DNA of 64,000 nt from Bacillus sp. Marseille-P3661. Its GTDB lineage: Bacteria; Bacillota; Bacilli; Bacillales; Bacillaceae_J. Location: the NCBI RefSeq assembly GCF_900240995.1, contig NZ_LT965956.1, positions 310,001 to 374,000 on the forward strand, in the 5' to 3' direction. Below the pieces are notes generated by a model, which saw only the letters and a list, made by a program, of their open reading frames with translations, ran no database searches and was not told the origin of the DNA. Below are positions 51,037 to 59,747 of the stretch, one piece after another. The number at the start of each line of letters is the position of its first letter. Positions within the stretch are counted from its first letter, which is position 1. The position numbers were made by a program, and so were the translations under genes.

Positions 51037-51071
51037 TAAAAAGAAACCACAGCTGCTATAAAACTGTGGTA
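51037..51071 (-). terminator. Intrinsic terminator of the Ldh2 operon
   Basis: ACCACAG-(11 nt)-CTGTGGT followed by TTCTTTTT on the minus strand, 36 bp beyond the dehydrogenase stop. Confidence 0.85.
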
Positions 51072-51107
51072 ACATGAACAACCTTTCTTTTTCCTCATCT
51101 TAATTCT

Positions 51108-52190
51108 CTACTCTGTTGTCTGAAAAATCGCAGATTTTATTTTAACTTCATTTTGCAAGAAGTCTTTTATTAAATAAACAGTATTACTGTTTAATGGAAT
51201 ACCAGACTTTAATCTTTCTACAAATAACTCATTTTCAATCTCTCCAGGTAAATAAATACGCTGTACATCTTTAGCCTTAGGAGATGTTTTAAAAGTGCTT
51301 ATCATGAAGTCTACTCTTGTTTTGAATTCATCCACTGGTGTAAATTTGGATATGTCAAGGGCTCCGAAGAGATGTCCGCAACCCCATGCAGTCTGAACAT
51401 TACTTTGAACATTATTTGTTTCATTTAATAAATTTTCCCCTTGTTCAAAAGATAATAAAGCACCCGTTAATACAGCCGATAGTACTTCATTTACAACAGC
51501 TATTCCATATCCCTTATGTCCTCCAAATGGTAATACAGATCCTCCTAATGCCTCCCAGGCGTTAGTTGTCACATCACCATCTTTATCTAAGGCCCAATTT
51601 TCTGGAATAGGTTGATCATTTCTAGCCATCATTCTGATTCTACCTCTTGCGGAAACACTACAAGCAATGTCTAATATTATCGGTGATTCGTCTCCTGCTG
51701 GAATAGCATACGAAAATGGATTATTACTAATTAGAGACTTACGACCACCCCAAGGTGCCATAACATCTCGACCATTAGTCACACTGAAACCGATCATATT
51801 ATGTTCAATTGCTTTTTTAGAATAATAGTATGCAGGTCCAAAATGACTACTATTACGGACTCCTACTAAGCCAATACCAAATTGTTTGGCTCTTTCAATC
51901 GCTAATTCCATAGCATAATTAGCACCTAAAACACCCAGTGTATTATCACCATCAATAACACTAAATATCCCATTATCCACAATATGATTAAAATTGGGTT
52001 GAGCATTTAATTGTTTTTCTATAAAACCTCTAGTGTACCGTGGCAAGTTATGGATACCATGTGAGTGAATCCCTCTTAAGTCTGCATCAACTAATACATC
52101 TGCGATTATTTCTGACATCTTTTTGTCTAAACCAGCAATATCAAAAGATTGTTTGGCAATGTCTCTAAGAAGTTCAGCAGATACAATCAT
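51108..52190 (-). CDS. Malate/L-lactate dehydrogenase family (Ldh2) oxidoreductase
   Basis: 360 residues with the family's unusual NAD(P) fold: RGIHSHGIHNLPRY (catalytic His region), VGVRNSSHFGPAYYYSKKAI, PFGGHKGYGIAVVNEVLS and DPALFGG-like NPFSYAIPAG. These enzymes interconvert 2-hydroxy and 2-oxo acids (malate, ureidoglycolate, 2,3-diketogulonate). The start ATG 52190 shares a base with the stop of the amidohydrolase gene (TAATG), so translation is coupled. It is the last gene of the unit. A 2-oxo acid product would be a substrate for the ThDP enzyme of the same operon (inference). Confidence 0.9.
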   Translation of the reverse strand: MIVSAELLRDIAKQSFDIAGLDKKMSEIIADVLVDADLRGIHSHGIHNLPRYTRGFIEKQLNAQPNFNHIVDNGIFSVIDGDNTLGVLGANYAMELAIERAKQFGIGLVGVRNSSHFGPAYYYSKKAIEHNMIGFSVTNGRDVMAPWGGRKSLISNNPFSYAIPAGDESPIILDIACSVSARGRIRMMARNDQPIPENWALDKDGDVTTNAWEALGGSVLPFGGHKGYGIAVVNEVLSAVLTGALLSFEQGENLLNETNNVQSNVQTAWGCGHLFGALDISKFTPVDEFKTRVDFMISTFKTSPKAKDVQRIYLPGEIENELFVERLKSGIPLNSNTVYLIKDFLQNEVKIKSAIFQTTE

Positions 52191-53386
52191 TAATTTCTAC
52201 CTTTCAATTGTGTTTCCGGTACATCAATATTAAATAACTTAATTGCATTACCTCCTAAAATATTTCGTTTTGCCTGTTCATCTAGAAATGGTAAATCATA
52301 TATGGTGCTTGGTAAATCAAAGTCCCAATGTGGGTAATCTGATGAATACATTAACTGTGTTTCTGCATTGATTGCTTTAAATGTTGACTTCAATAACTCC
52401 AAATCATCCGGTCTTTCCATTGGCTGTGTTGTAAAATAAAAATTACGAATATATTCACTTGGTTTCTTTGTTAATATCGGCGCTTCGGAAGAACGCATCA
52501 TGTACTCATGATCTAAGCGCTGCATCATAAATGGTACCCAAGCTAAGCCACTTTCAATCCAAATCACTTTAAGATCTGGGAACCGTTCAGAAATGCCATT
52601 GATGACCCAATTCGTTAAATGAATCATATTATAGAAAGTAAATCCTAGTGCATGTACAGAAATAAACTTATTTAATTGTTCCATTGAACGTTCACCCATC
52701 CAATGATAACCGGCATGAAATCCAAGTGGCATTTTTTTCTCTTGAAGTAACTCATATAATCTCATATACACGTTATGATGGACCGGTTTATATCGAACAC
52801 TTGTAACCATAAAACCTACAACACCAGGTGCATCAGAAAACTCTTCCACTATGCGAATGCATGCCTCCGGATCATTGAATGGGAGGTATAGCATTGTCTT
52901 AATTGACGAATCTTTTGATACGATTCTATCTGTAATCCATTTTGCATAGGCCCTAGCAACTGCTACCTCTATTTCTTGTTGAGGTTGTAAACCTAGATTC
53001 AACATCGGAGTAGGGAAAATAATAGAATAATCAATACCCATTGAATCTTTATAACGCCGAATCAGTTCAAGATCACGATCAGAAAGTGAAACTCCTTCTT
53101 TTACACTCTCAGTGCGTCTCTTTTGATACCGTGAAATTCTTCCACCCATGTCTTGATTACCTAATTCAGATGGAAGAAGTCCTGGTCTTCCTCCACCTTT
53201 TCTCGCTGAAGCTTCAGCCATATGTTTTATAATTGGCTCCTCAATGTATTGAATAATTTCAGACCACGATTCGTTTTCATAATGGTGTGCATCAACATCG
53301 ACAATTGGAAACTTATTATAACCTCTAACTTCAGCTTGTTTTTTTGCTTTTGCTAATAATTGACGTGTATCAAATTCACTTTTCAC
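52190..53386 (-). CDS. Amidohydrolase-2 family (ACMSD-like) metal-dependent decarboxylase/hydrolase
   Basis: 398 residues. Metal-site motifs: FPIVDVDAHHYENESW near the N-terminus (relaxed DxHxH-type site), MPLGFHAGYHWMGERS, KVIWIESGLAWVPFM and LMYSSDYPHWDFD, as in aminocarboxymuconate-semialdehyde decarboxylase and gamma-resorcylate decarboxylase. I choose GTG 53386, which has AAAGG nine nt upstream; the GTG at 53395 overlaps it. It is translationally coupled to the Ldh2 gene. It probably decarboxylates an aromatic acid or hydrolyses a ring-cleavage product. Confidence 0.88.
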   Translation of the reverse strand: MKSEFDTRQLLAKAKKQAEVRGYNKFPIVDVDAHHYENESWSEIIQYIEEPIIKHMAEASARKGGGRPGLLPSELGNQDMGGRISRYQKRRTESVKEGVSLSDRDLELIRRYKDSMGIDYSIIFPTPMLNLGLQPQQEIEVAVARAYAKWITDRIVSKDSSIKTMLYLPFNDPEACIRIVEEFSDAPGVVGFMVTSVRYKPVHHNVYMRLYELLQEKKMPLGFHAGYHWMGERSMEQLNKFISVHALGFTFYNMIHLTNWVINGISERFPDLKVIWIESGLAWVPFMMQRLDHEYMMRSSEAPILTKKPSEYIRNFYFTTQPMERPDDLELLKSTFKAINAETQLMYSSDYPHWDFDLPSTIYDLPFLDEQAKRNILGGNAIKLFNIDVPETQLKGRN

Positions 53387-53417
53387 TATTTTCACCCTTT
53401 ATTTAATAAATTTAATG

Positions 53418-53720
53418 TTAGTTCCAAGATTGCCATAATCCGAGTTCAAACAACTCAACATCTGCAGCTTTTAACATAGCTGATACGGTAATCATGACCT
53501 CAGTCGCACTGACATTTTGATCAAATGGTGAAAATCTTATCTCATCTTTTTCTATCTTTGAAACATAAAGTTTCACTGCCAATGTTAATAATTTTTGTAT
53601 CGTTTCCTGACTCAATTCCGCCCCATGTTCTCCACTTCGATTAGATAAAATATCTAAATTAATATATTCATTGATAATCTCTTCTAATTTAGTAAGAGTA
53701 CTATTATTTGACGATGACAT
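53418..53720 (-). CDS. Unrecognised 100-residue protein between Rieske ferredoxin and amidohydrolase
   Basis: ATG 53720 follows AAGGGGAAGAGG and lies inside the end of the ferredoxin gene (17-nt overlap), so the two are coupled. The product starts MSSSNNSTLTKLEEIINEY. Helical throughout, with ETIQKLLTLAVKLYVSKIE and TEVMITVSAMLKAADVELF, ending in a Trp-rich tail LFELGLWQSWN. There are no Cys ligands, signal peptide or membrane segment. Position in a Rieske/amidohydrolase operon suggests an accessory subunit; I recognise no family. Confidence 0.75.
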   Translation of the reverse strand: MSSSNNSTLTKLEEIINEYINLDILSNRSGEHGAELSQETIQKLLTLAVKLYVSKIEKDEIRFSPFDQNVSATEVMITVSAMLKAADVELFELGLWQSWN

Positions 53721-54075
53721 AAACCTCTTCCCCTTCCTCCAGAACCTCAAATTTCTTTAAACATTTACTTTTATCAGCTGCACTTTCACCAGTCTTAACA
53801 TTAAATTCCCAACCATGCCACGGACATACAATATGAGTGATATCGTCTGAAAATTTTTCTCCTAAAACTGTCTTATGTTCACCAAAAATTGTTTCTACCT
53901 TCCCTAGTATTTCTCCCTCACATACTGGACCGCCTTGATGTATGCACTCATTTAGATATGCAAAGTATTGATTATCAACTTTAAAAACACAAATCTCTAA
54001 TTCTTCGTTACATCTTATAATTTTTCTATTATCTTCTAAAAATTCACTCGTATTGCCAACCAAATATGTTTCCAT
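53704..54075 (-). CDS. Rieske [2Fe-2S] ferredoxin
   Basis: 123 residues. Cluster ligands in LNECIHQGGPVCEG (CxH) and IVCPWHGWEFNVKTGES (CxxH). Small soluble Rieske ferredoxins carry electrons to Rieske oxygenases or nitrite-reductase-like enzymes. ATG 54075 follows AGGGAGG. It lies 29 bp after the ThDP gene and overlaps the following small gene. It may donate electrons to the Rieske oxygenase at 49563-50813 (inference). The reductase is not in the window. Confidence 0.92.
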   Translation of the reverse strand: METYLVGNTSEFLEDNRKIIRCNEELEICVFKVDNQYFAYLNECIHQGGPVCEGEILGKVETIFGEHKTVLGEKFSDDITHIVCPWHGWEFNVKTGESAADKSKCLKKFEVLEEGEEVYVIVK

Positions 54076-54104
54076 ATATATTTCTTACCTCCCTAAAATC
54101 TTTT

Positions 54105-55877
54105 TTACTTTGCTTGTGTAACTACATCAATGAGTACCGGTACTTTATCGCGTTTAATAATTTCAATTGCCTCTCTAATAGTTGGTCCAAGGTCCTCTAT
54201 TCTTTCAATTGGACCTATACCATGAATACCAAATGTTTCAGCCATTTTTGCAAAGTTGACATTTGGATTTTCTATTCTAGTGCCAATTACAGTTCGTGAT
54301 ACATCTCTATTTCGATGACGTGCTATATTGATTTGATGTTCCTCAGAATTGTAGTAAGAACGGTTGTTAAACATCACAATCAAAGCTGGTAATTCATGAT
54401 GTGCTAATGTCCATAGCCCTCCAGAAGTGAATAACAAATCACCATCTGATTGAATATCAACTATTAATTTGTCAGTACCTCGGTGTGCTAAACAAGCCCC
54501 AATTGTCATCCCGATGCCGCAACCGATACCTCCTCCAGCCCAACTTACCCCTAATGACTGACGCGGTTCTTTTATATCAAAGATTCTATTAACCCAACCA
54601 CTTAAGCCACCATTAGCTACCATAAAATCTTCATCTTTTATTGCATTCCACAACTCAAGAGCAAATGCAGAAGCAGTGATCGGTGATTTTTGTTTCTGTT
54701 CCTCAGCCGTATTCAACCATTCTGCTCGTAGTCTGTCATGCCATTCTTTTACCTGACCAAAACGATCTTCTATAGTAATGGTCCCATTATTTACAGTTTG
54801 ATTTTTTTCAGCAATAATCTTCTTCAGTAATGGTAATGCTGTTTTTGTGTCGGCTAGTATTGTTTTTTCAGTAGGAAACAACTTTTGGTAGTCTGCAGCC
54901 CATGAACGAACGCTATAATCTTGCAATCCCATAGAAAATACCCGAACGTCATCCCTTAACACAGATTCTGTTTTACGTGTAACTCGATCGATCTTTGAGA
55001 CAGTACCAAAAATATCTCGAACATCAAGCGCTAATATTACATCTGCTTTTTCCAATACATTATGATTATCACCTGTTAAATTCATTGGATGAGTAGTTGA
55101 CATATTAAAGTAACCATTTAAATCTAAAACAGGAATTGCCCACTCTTCAGAAAGCTCTGATAATAAACGGAAACTTTCGTCCGATCTCCCTGTATGATCA
55201 ACTAGAATGACTGGCCACTCCGCAGTTATAAGTGCTTCAGCTAATTGTTCTAGACTCGATGGATTTGCTCCTGGTGAATCAGGTACATAGCGGCTTTCAT
55301 CAAATGGTTCCACGGGTTTATGATTATCTGGAAGTACTTGTTCTTGAAGTCCTGAATCGAAACAAACATATGTAGGGCCTGCCGGTTCTGTAACAGCTAA
55401 CCGATATGCTCTATAAATAGAATCTTCTAAACTATTTAATGTTGCAGGTTGATCATCCCACTTCACAAAATCACGGATGAGATTTCCCTGAACTAAAGCT
55501 GTATGGATCCAATCAATCCAAGGTCTCCTTTCTTCAACATTCATTGGGCCGGTACCTCCATATAAAAGCATGGGTACACGTGCGCACCAAGCGTTAAATA
55601 TGGCCATTGACGCATGTTGAAGTCCAACAACGTTATGAATAGCAGCTGCCATTGGTCGACCAGTTGCTTTTGCATAGCCATGAGCAATGTCTACAGAAAT
55701 TTCTTCATGGGTACAAGTTATGATTTCCGGCATATTTTTATCTGGATGGTTGATCAATGAATCATGAAGCCCTCGATATGAGGCTCCAGGATTCAGTGCA
55801 ATAAAAGGTATATTTAAATTGGATATTAACTCTGCCATAATATCAGATCCGTATTTTTTTCCATTATCTAATGCCAT
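54105..55877 (-). CDS. ThDP-dependent 2-oxoacid decarboxylase/acetolactate-synthase-like enzyme (copy 2)
   Basis: 590 residues. Same layout as copy 1: activating Glu in CTHEEISVDIAHGYAKATG and ThDP motif QSDGDLLFTSGGLW ... VMFNNRSYY. The conserved inner strings KYGSD(L/I)MAELI and GGTGPMNVE(D/E)RRP show a recent common origin. ATG 55877 has GAGGGAG upstream; the ATG at 55895 lies within that region. It heads the downstream part of the operon, immediately after the IS110 insertion. No FAD-site features are evident, so a decarboxylase rather than a true acetolactate synthase is favoured. Confidence 0.87.
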   Translation of the reverse strand: MALDNGKKYGSDIMAELISNLNIPFIALNPGASYRGLHDSLINHPDKNMPEIITCTHEEISVDIAHGYAKATGRPMAAAIHNVVGLQHASMAIFNAWCARVPMLLYGGTGPMNVEERRPWIDWIHTALVQGNLIRDFVKWDDQPATLNSLEDSIYRAYRLAVTEPAGPTYVCFDSGLQEQVLPDNHKPVEPFDESRYVPDSPGANPSSLEQLAEALITAEWPVILVDHTGRSDESFRLLSELSEEWAIPVLDLNGYFNMSTTHPMNLTGDNHNVLEKADVILALDVRDIFGTVSKIDRVTRKTESVLRDDVRVFSMGLQDYSVRSWAADYQKLFPTEKTILADTKTALPLLKKIIAEKNQTVNNGTITIEDRFGQVKEWHDRLRAEWLNTAEEQKQKSPITASAFALELWNAIKDEDFMVANGGLSGWVNRIFDIKEPRQSLGVSWAGGGIGCGIGMTIGACLAHRGTDKLIVDIQSDGDLLFTSGGLWTLAHHELPALIVMFNNRSYYNSEEHQINIARHRNRDVSRTVIGTRIENPNVNFAKMAETFGIHGIGPIERIEDLGPTIREAIEIIKRDKVPVLIDVVTQAK

Positions 55878-56009
55878 TATTAAACACTCCCTCAATAAAG
55901 TTTAAATATCTCTAGAATCCTCACGTATTCTCAAAGTTTCATAAACACCTAATAGTTAACACACCTGAAACAGTGGATAGTATTTGAATTTCTTCAAGTT
56001 CCTTACAGG

Positions 56010-56279
56010 TGGAGGTGCATCCTAACCACCAAACTGGTATAGTTTGGTAATTATTAGTATAACCGTGCTATGAAAACTCCACATAACTCACGGCCGCTAA
56101 CCCTCCCATGTCTCACCGGATCGGGTCCATACATTCCTTCGTCCTGCGTATCCATAAGGTGGAGGTCGGATATGCTCCTATACTGGGTCATAGCCCGAAT
56201 GGTAAAAATAAACTCCGACTCTGCACTATTGGTGTTTATCTATTGAGAATATAGAGTATCTAAAGTGTTTACTGTTTGA
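56010..56279 (-). ncRNA. Candidate bridge/seek RNA region of the IS110 element
   Basis: Non-coding, GC-richer than its surroundings, immediately 3' of the transposase gene, with hairpin CCAAACT-GGTAT-AGTTTGG at 56029-56047. IS1111-group elements encode their guide RNA at this position, IS110-group elements upstream. The boundaries and structure are not resolved by eye. Confidence 0.35.
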
Positions 56280-57563
56280 TTATGCAACCTGTAATAGGTT
56301 TTCTTGAGGTATCCCTTGTAATAACTTGGAACCATCAAATTGACATTGTTTATGTCCTATGACAAAAATGACTCGTAATAATTTACAACACAAGGCAATC
56401 AGAGACTGCTGTTTCTTTAAAGGTCTATCAGGACGTTTTGTGTAATAATGATGCAGGGCTTTAAACGTTGGATTATGTGCAACCAGAGGACGTATAGCCA
56501 TATACAAAGCCCTTCGTAGTTTACTTCGACCTCGTTTAGTAATGGTTGTTTTTCCTTTGTGTTTCCCTGAACTATTCTCTCGCAAGGAGAGTCCTGCTAG
56601 GTTAACTAGCTGCTGGGGATGCTTATAATTTTTGAGATCCCCAATTTCAGATAAAAAAGTAGTGACTGTGGCTACGCCAAGTCCTGTAATATCAATCATT
56701 TCATTTGCACCAGGTATCGTTCTAACAATACCTTCTAACTCTTGATCAAGGTCTTCTAGTTGCTTTCTGAAAAGCTCTAATTGTTCAAGGAGATTATCCA
56801 TCTCTCGTTGTGCAAATTGGGTTCCAATAGTTAAACCAATGCTCTTACGAGCAGCCTCTACTAACTTTGTAGCCCGTTTAATTCCAACACCTCTTTGAAC
56901 AAATGGTTTCCATTCTTGAAGTATCTCTTCAGGTGTCATCTCCACGATTTGCGATGGAGATGGGAAAAGTTTTAATGTACAAAGAGCTGCTTTACCTTCC
57001 CAGTCTCCAAAGACATCGCAGAATTCTGGAAAGTAGCGATCAATCATCTTTGGAATACGCCCTTCTGTAATCATTAATTGTTGGATGAGTTGATCTCTAA
57101 TTTTGACGCCTTCTCTAAGTTCAGCATAGATGCCATCTAAGAGATTAGGTACAGAGTATCGCCCATCTTTAATCAACTGTGCGATTACTTTTGCATCTTT
57201 TGTGTCATTTTTCGTGGGTGAGTTATCATCAAGTTCTTTGCTTTTCTTAACATGCATTGGGTTGACTAATACAATGTCATAGCCCTTTGCAGTCAAATAA
57301 TAAGCTAGATTCAGCCAAAAATGACCTGTTGGTTCTACACCAAAAATGATATGATCTTTAGAATTTTCTTTTGCGTGGCGGTGAGCCCATTCAAGTAATA
57401 GCTCAAAGCCATGAAATCTGTTTTGGAAAATCAGACGTTTTCCGAATTCTAAGCCTCTGTCGTCTTGTGCGCGTGCTACGTGCTTTTCTTTTGCAACATC
57501 AATGCCAATAACTAAAGTTGAAGGTGTGATTTGAGAGATTTTGTGATTTTGTGTATAATTCAT
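56280..57563 (-). CDS. IS110-family transposase
   Basis: 427 residues. RuvC-like DEDD catalytic residues lie in VIGIDVAKEKHVARA, FGVEPTGHFWLNL and SPTKNDTKDAKVIAQL. The C-terminal transposase-20 domain contains the helix-hairpin region ITGLGVATVTTFLSEIG and the serine motif AGLSLRENSSGKHKG. Full length and intact, so possibly active. ATG 57563 follows CCAAGGAGGAC. It is inserted between tctB and the ThDP gene and so may break the catabolic operon. Confidence 0.96.
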   Translation of the reverse strand: MNYTQNHKISQITPSTLVIGIDVAKEKHVARAQDDRGLEFGKRLIFQNRFHGFELLLEWAHRHAKENSKDHIIFGVEPTGHFWLNLAYYLTAKGYDIVLVNPMHVKKSKELDDNSPTKNDTKDAKVIAQLIKDGRYSVPNLLDGIYAELREGVKIRDQLIQQLMITEGRIPKMIDRYFPEFCDVFGDWEGKAALCTLKLFPSPSQIVEMTPEEILQEWKPFVQRGVGIKRATKLVEAARKSIGLTIGTQFAQREMDNLLEQLELFRKQLEDLDQELEGIVRTIPGANEMIDITGLGVATVTTFLSEIGDLKNYKHPQQLVNLAGLSLRENSSGKHKGKTTITKRGRSKLRRALYMAIRPLVAHNPTFKALHHYYTKRPDRPLKKQQSLIALCCKLLRVIFVIGHKQCQFDGSKLLQGIPQENLLQVA

Positions 57564-57702
57564 TATGAGTCCTCCTTGGTTACTTAAATTAAGGGTCCTT
57601 AGTGCTGATCAGCTGTGGACACCTCGTATCATACCAAGGGGCTCTTTTTTTGTTCAACCCTCAAATTTCTTCATTACAGGAATGCTCCTATCAATTATTG
57701 AA

Positions 57703-58173
57703 TTAAATAAAATAGTTAACACCTAAACCTACGACAAAAATTAAATATATCCCTAATGTAAAAACTACTGAGTAAAGGATTGATAATTTCCACGATTCTT
57801 TTGAGATGACTTTCAAATATAAAAATAAAGCGATTGCAATGGAAGGTAAAACGTTAATGTAATAAATTAATAGAACAAAAATGGAAATCCATATTGCGAA
57901 TGAGACATGGTTACGGTAAACATTAAATTTTTCTTGTTCTTCCTCCTGAGCACTTATTTCCTCTTTCTGGCGATGTAAGTAATAAGTTCTTTTCTTAAAT
58001 TCAGGAAACAGGTCATTCAATACTTGTATTAAAGTTAAAACAATTAAACAAATGGAGATCATTTTAGGAACATCTGATGTACCGTTAGGAAATGTAAGTG
58101 TGGCCACAAATATAACAATTGCAAAGAGCAATATTGTAAGACTAAACAATCCATTCCTCGTAATTTTGATCAT
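57703..58173 (-). CDS. tctB: Tripartite tricarboxylate transporter small membrane protein TctB
   Basis: 156 residues, four membrane helices, weakly conserved as usual for TctB, with a charged cytoplasmic loop (RQKEEISAQEEEQEKF). ATG 58173 overlaps the tctA stop (TAATG) and follows GGAGGGG. Its 3' end lies very close to the IS110 element; the C-terminus (LGVNYFI) may be native or altered by the insertion. It completes a C-A-B order with the two genes upstream. Confidence 0.88.
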   Translation of the reverse strand: MIKITRNGLFSLTILLFAIVIFVATLTFPNGTSDVPKMISICLIVLTLIQVLNDLFPEFKKRTYYLHRQKEEISAQEEEQEKFNVYRNHVSFAIWISIFVLLIYYINVLPSIAIALFLYLKVISKESWKLSILYSVVFTLGIYLIFVVGLGVNYFI

Positions 58174-59654
58174 TATGCCCCTCCATTAGTTTTTTTTGCT
58201 ATTTTTTTAGATAATAGAGGCCACCCTAAAGATGCAATACAGAGCAATAATAAGACTAATGTGATTGGTCTAGTAAAAAAGCCTGCAATGCCATGGGTTA
58301 TCATCGTTTGATAAAATGATGACTCGACCAAGCCACCTAAAACTACTGCAATTATGAACGGGATTCTCGAAAATGAATATTTCACCATTAACATTCCGAT
58401 AATTCCGAAAATAAGTGCCAAAACAACATCACCAAAATTCCCTCTATACGTATATGCTCCTACTAGCGATAGAACAATAACTCCAGGTGCAATTAATGAC
58501 CCACGAATTTTTGTAACAAATGCTAACTTAGGTCCGATCAATAAGCTGATAACAAGTGCAACTACCTTGCTTACAATTGCTGCAGCAATCATAAAATAAA
58601 CAATATCAATATGCGTGGTTAACATTTTGGGGCCTGGTGTGAAACCATGCATAACTAGACCTCCAATAAAAACTGCCATCCCAACACTTCCAGGAATTCC
58701 AAACGCAAGTGTTGGAAGTAATGCTCCACCTTCTTTAGAATCATTAGCAGACTCAGGAGCAATTACACCTTCAATCGCACCTTTTCCAAATTTTTCGGGA
58801 TTTTTAGATGTTTGGACTGCTGAGCCGTAAGCCATAAAACTTGCCACAGAACCGCCTACTCCAGGGATAATACCGATTAGTACTCCAATTAAACATGATC
58901 GAAGAAATAACCAAAATCTACTAAAAACAGTTTTAAAACCTTCAACTACAACATTATTTTTAACTGCAAATTTAGTTGTAAAGGTTTCATCATTTTTATA
59001 GAGATTAAATGCTTCTGATATCGCAAAGATACCAATAACAAGAGGGATAAGAGGGATACCATCCCATAAATAATCAGTACCAAAAGTTAAACGGGCATTA
59101 CCTAATATTGGATCTGTACCAATAAAAGCTATTATTAATCCTATTAATGCTGCAATCAAGCCTTTAAATGTATTTTCACGAGTAACAACAGCAATTACGG
59201 TTAATCCAAGAAAGGATAACATAAAAAATTCTGGAAAAGAAAAGGCTAGGACTAATCCTCTGGCTACCGGAATTAATAGATCCAATATTATAAATCCAAC
59301 AATACCGCCTAATGCGGAACAAATTACTGCAACAACAATTGCTAATCCGCCTTTTCCTTGTTTCATCAATGGATACCCATCAAAGGTTGTCGCTGCACTA
59401 GTTGCCTCGCCCGGTGTATTCACTAGAATGGAGGTCATCGATCCACCATATGTTACAGATCCGTAAGCAGATATTAGTATCACAATAGCTGCCTCAGGAC
59501 TCATACCAAATGTCATGGGAATTAATAGAGCTAAAGCAACACTTCCACCTAGTCCTGGTAAGATTCCTATAACAATACCAATGATGACAGCTAGTATCAT
59601 CAATAGCATTATATCCCACTGCAATACAGCGCCTAATTGTGTAATAAAACCCAA
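58173..59654 (-). CDS. tctA: Tripartite tricarboxylate transporter large permease TctA (second system)
   Basis: 493 residues with about 12 helices. The repeated motifs GILPGLGGSVALALLIP and GIIPGVGGSVASFMAYG are both present, as is GEATSAATTFDGYPLMKQGKG. TTG 59654 follows AGGAGGGG. Full length. Clearly paralogous to the partial gene at 1-925. Flanked by tctC, with a hairpin between, and tctB. Substrate probably a 2-oxo or aromatic carboxylate (inference). Confidence 0.95.
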   Translation of the reverse strand: MGFITQLGAVLQWDIMLLMILAVIIGIVIGILPGLGGSVALALLIPMTFGMSPEAAIVILISAYGSVTYGGSMTSILVNTPGEATSAATTFDGYPLMKQGKGGLAIVVAVICSALGGIVGFIILDLLIPVARGLVLAFSFPEFFMLSFLGLTVIAVVTRENTFKGLIAALIGLIIAFIGTDPILGNARLTFGTDYLWDGIPLIPLVIGIFAISEAFNLYKNDETFTTKFAVKNNVVVEGFKTVFSRFWLFLRSCLIGVLIGIIPGVGGSVASFMAYGSAVQTSKNPEKFGKGAIEGVIAPESANDSKEGGALLPTLAFGIPGSVGMAVFIGGLVMHGFTPGPKMLTTHIDIVYFMIAAAIVSKVVALVISLLIGPKLAFVTKIRGSLIAPGVIVLSLVGAYTYRGNFGDVVLALIFGIIGMLMVKYSFSRIPFIIAVVLGGLVESSFYQTMITHGIAGFFTRPITLVLLLLCIASLGWPLLSKKIAKKTNGGA

Positions 59655-59699
59655 ACTTCACCCCTCCTAGTATGCTTAATTAATCAGTGAATATATGTG

Positions 59700-59734
59700 G
59701 TATCCAAAGGAACTGTGACAATCCCTTTGGATAC
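59700..59734 (-). other. Intercistronic hairpin after tctC
   Basis: GTATCCAAAGG-(13 nt)-CCTTTGGATAC between tctC and tctA. Like the one after the ABC binding protein at 10905-10936, it probably raises binding-protein mRNA relative to the permease. Confidence 0.6.
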
Positions 59735-59747
59735 ATGTAATAATTAA

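Larger units (their letters stand above)
56003..57680 (-). mobile_element. IS110-family insertion sequence (ends approximate)
   Basis: It encloses one transposase gene and about 270 bp of structured non-coding DNA downstream of it. TTACAGG occurs at both proposed ends (56003-56009 and 57674-57680), each preceded by TTTCTTCA in direct orientation. A 12-bp AATAGTTAACAC also occurs just outside on both sides (55951 and 57711). IS110 elements lack clear terminal inverted repeats, so exact ends need a second copy. Confidence 0.6.
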
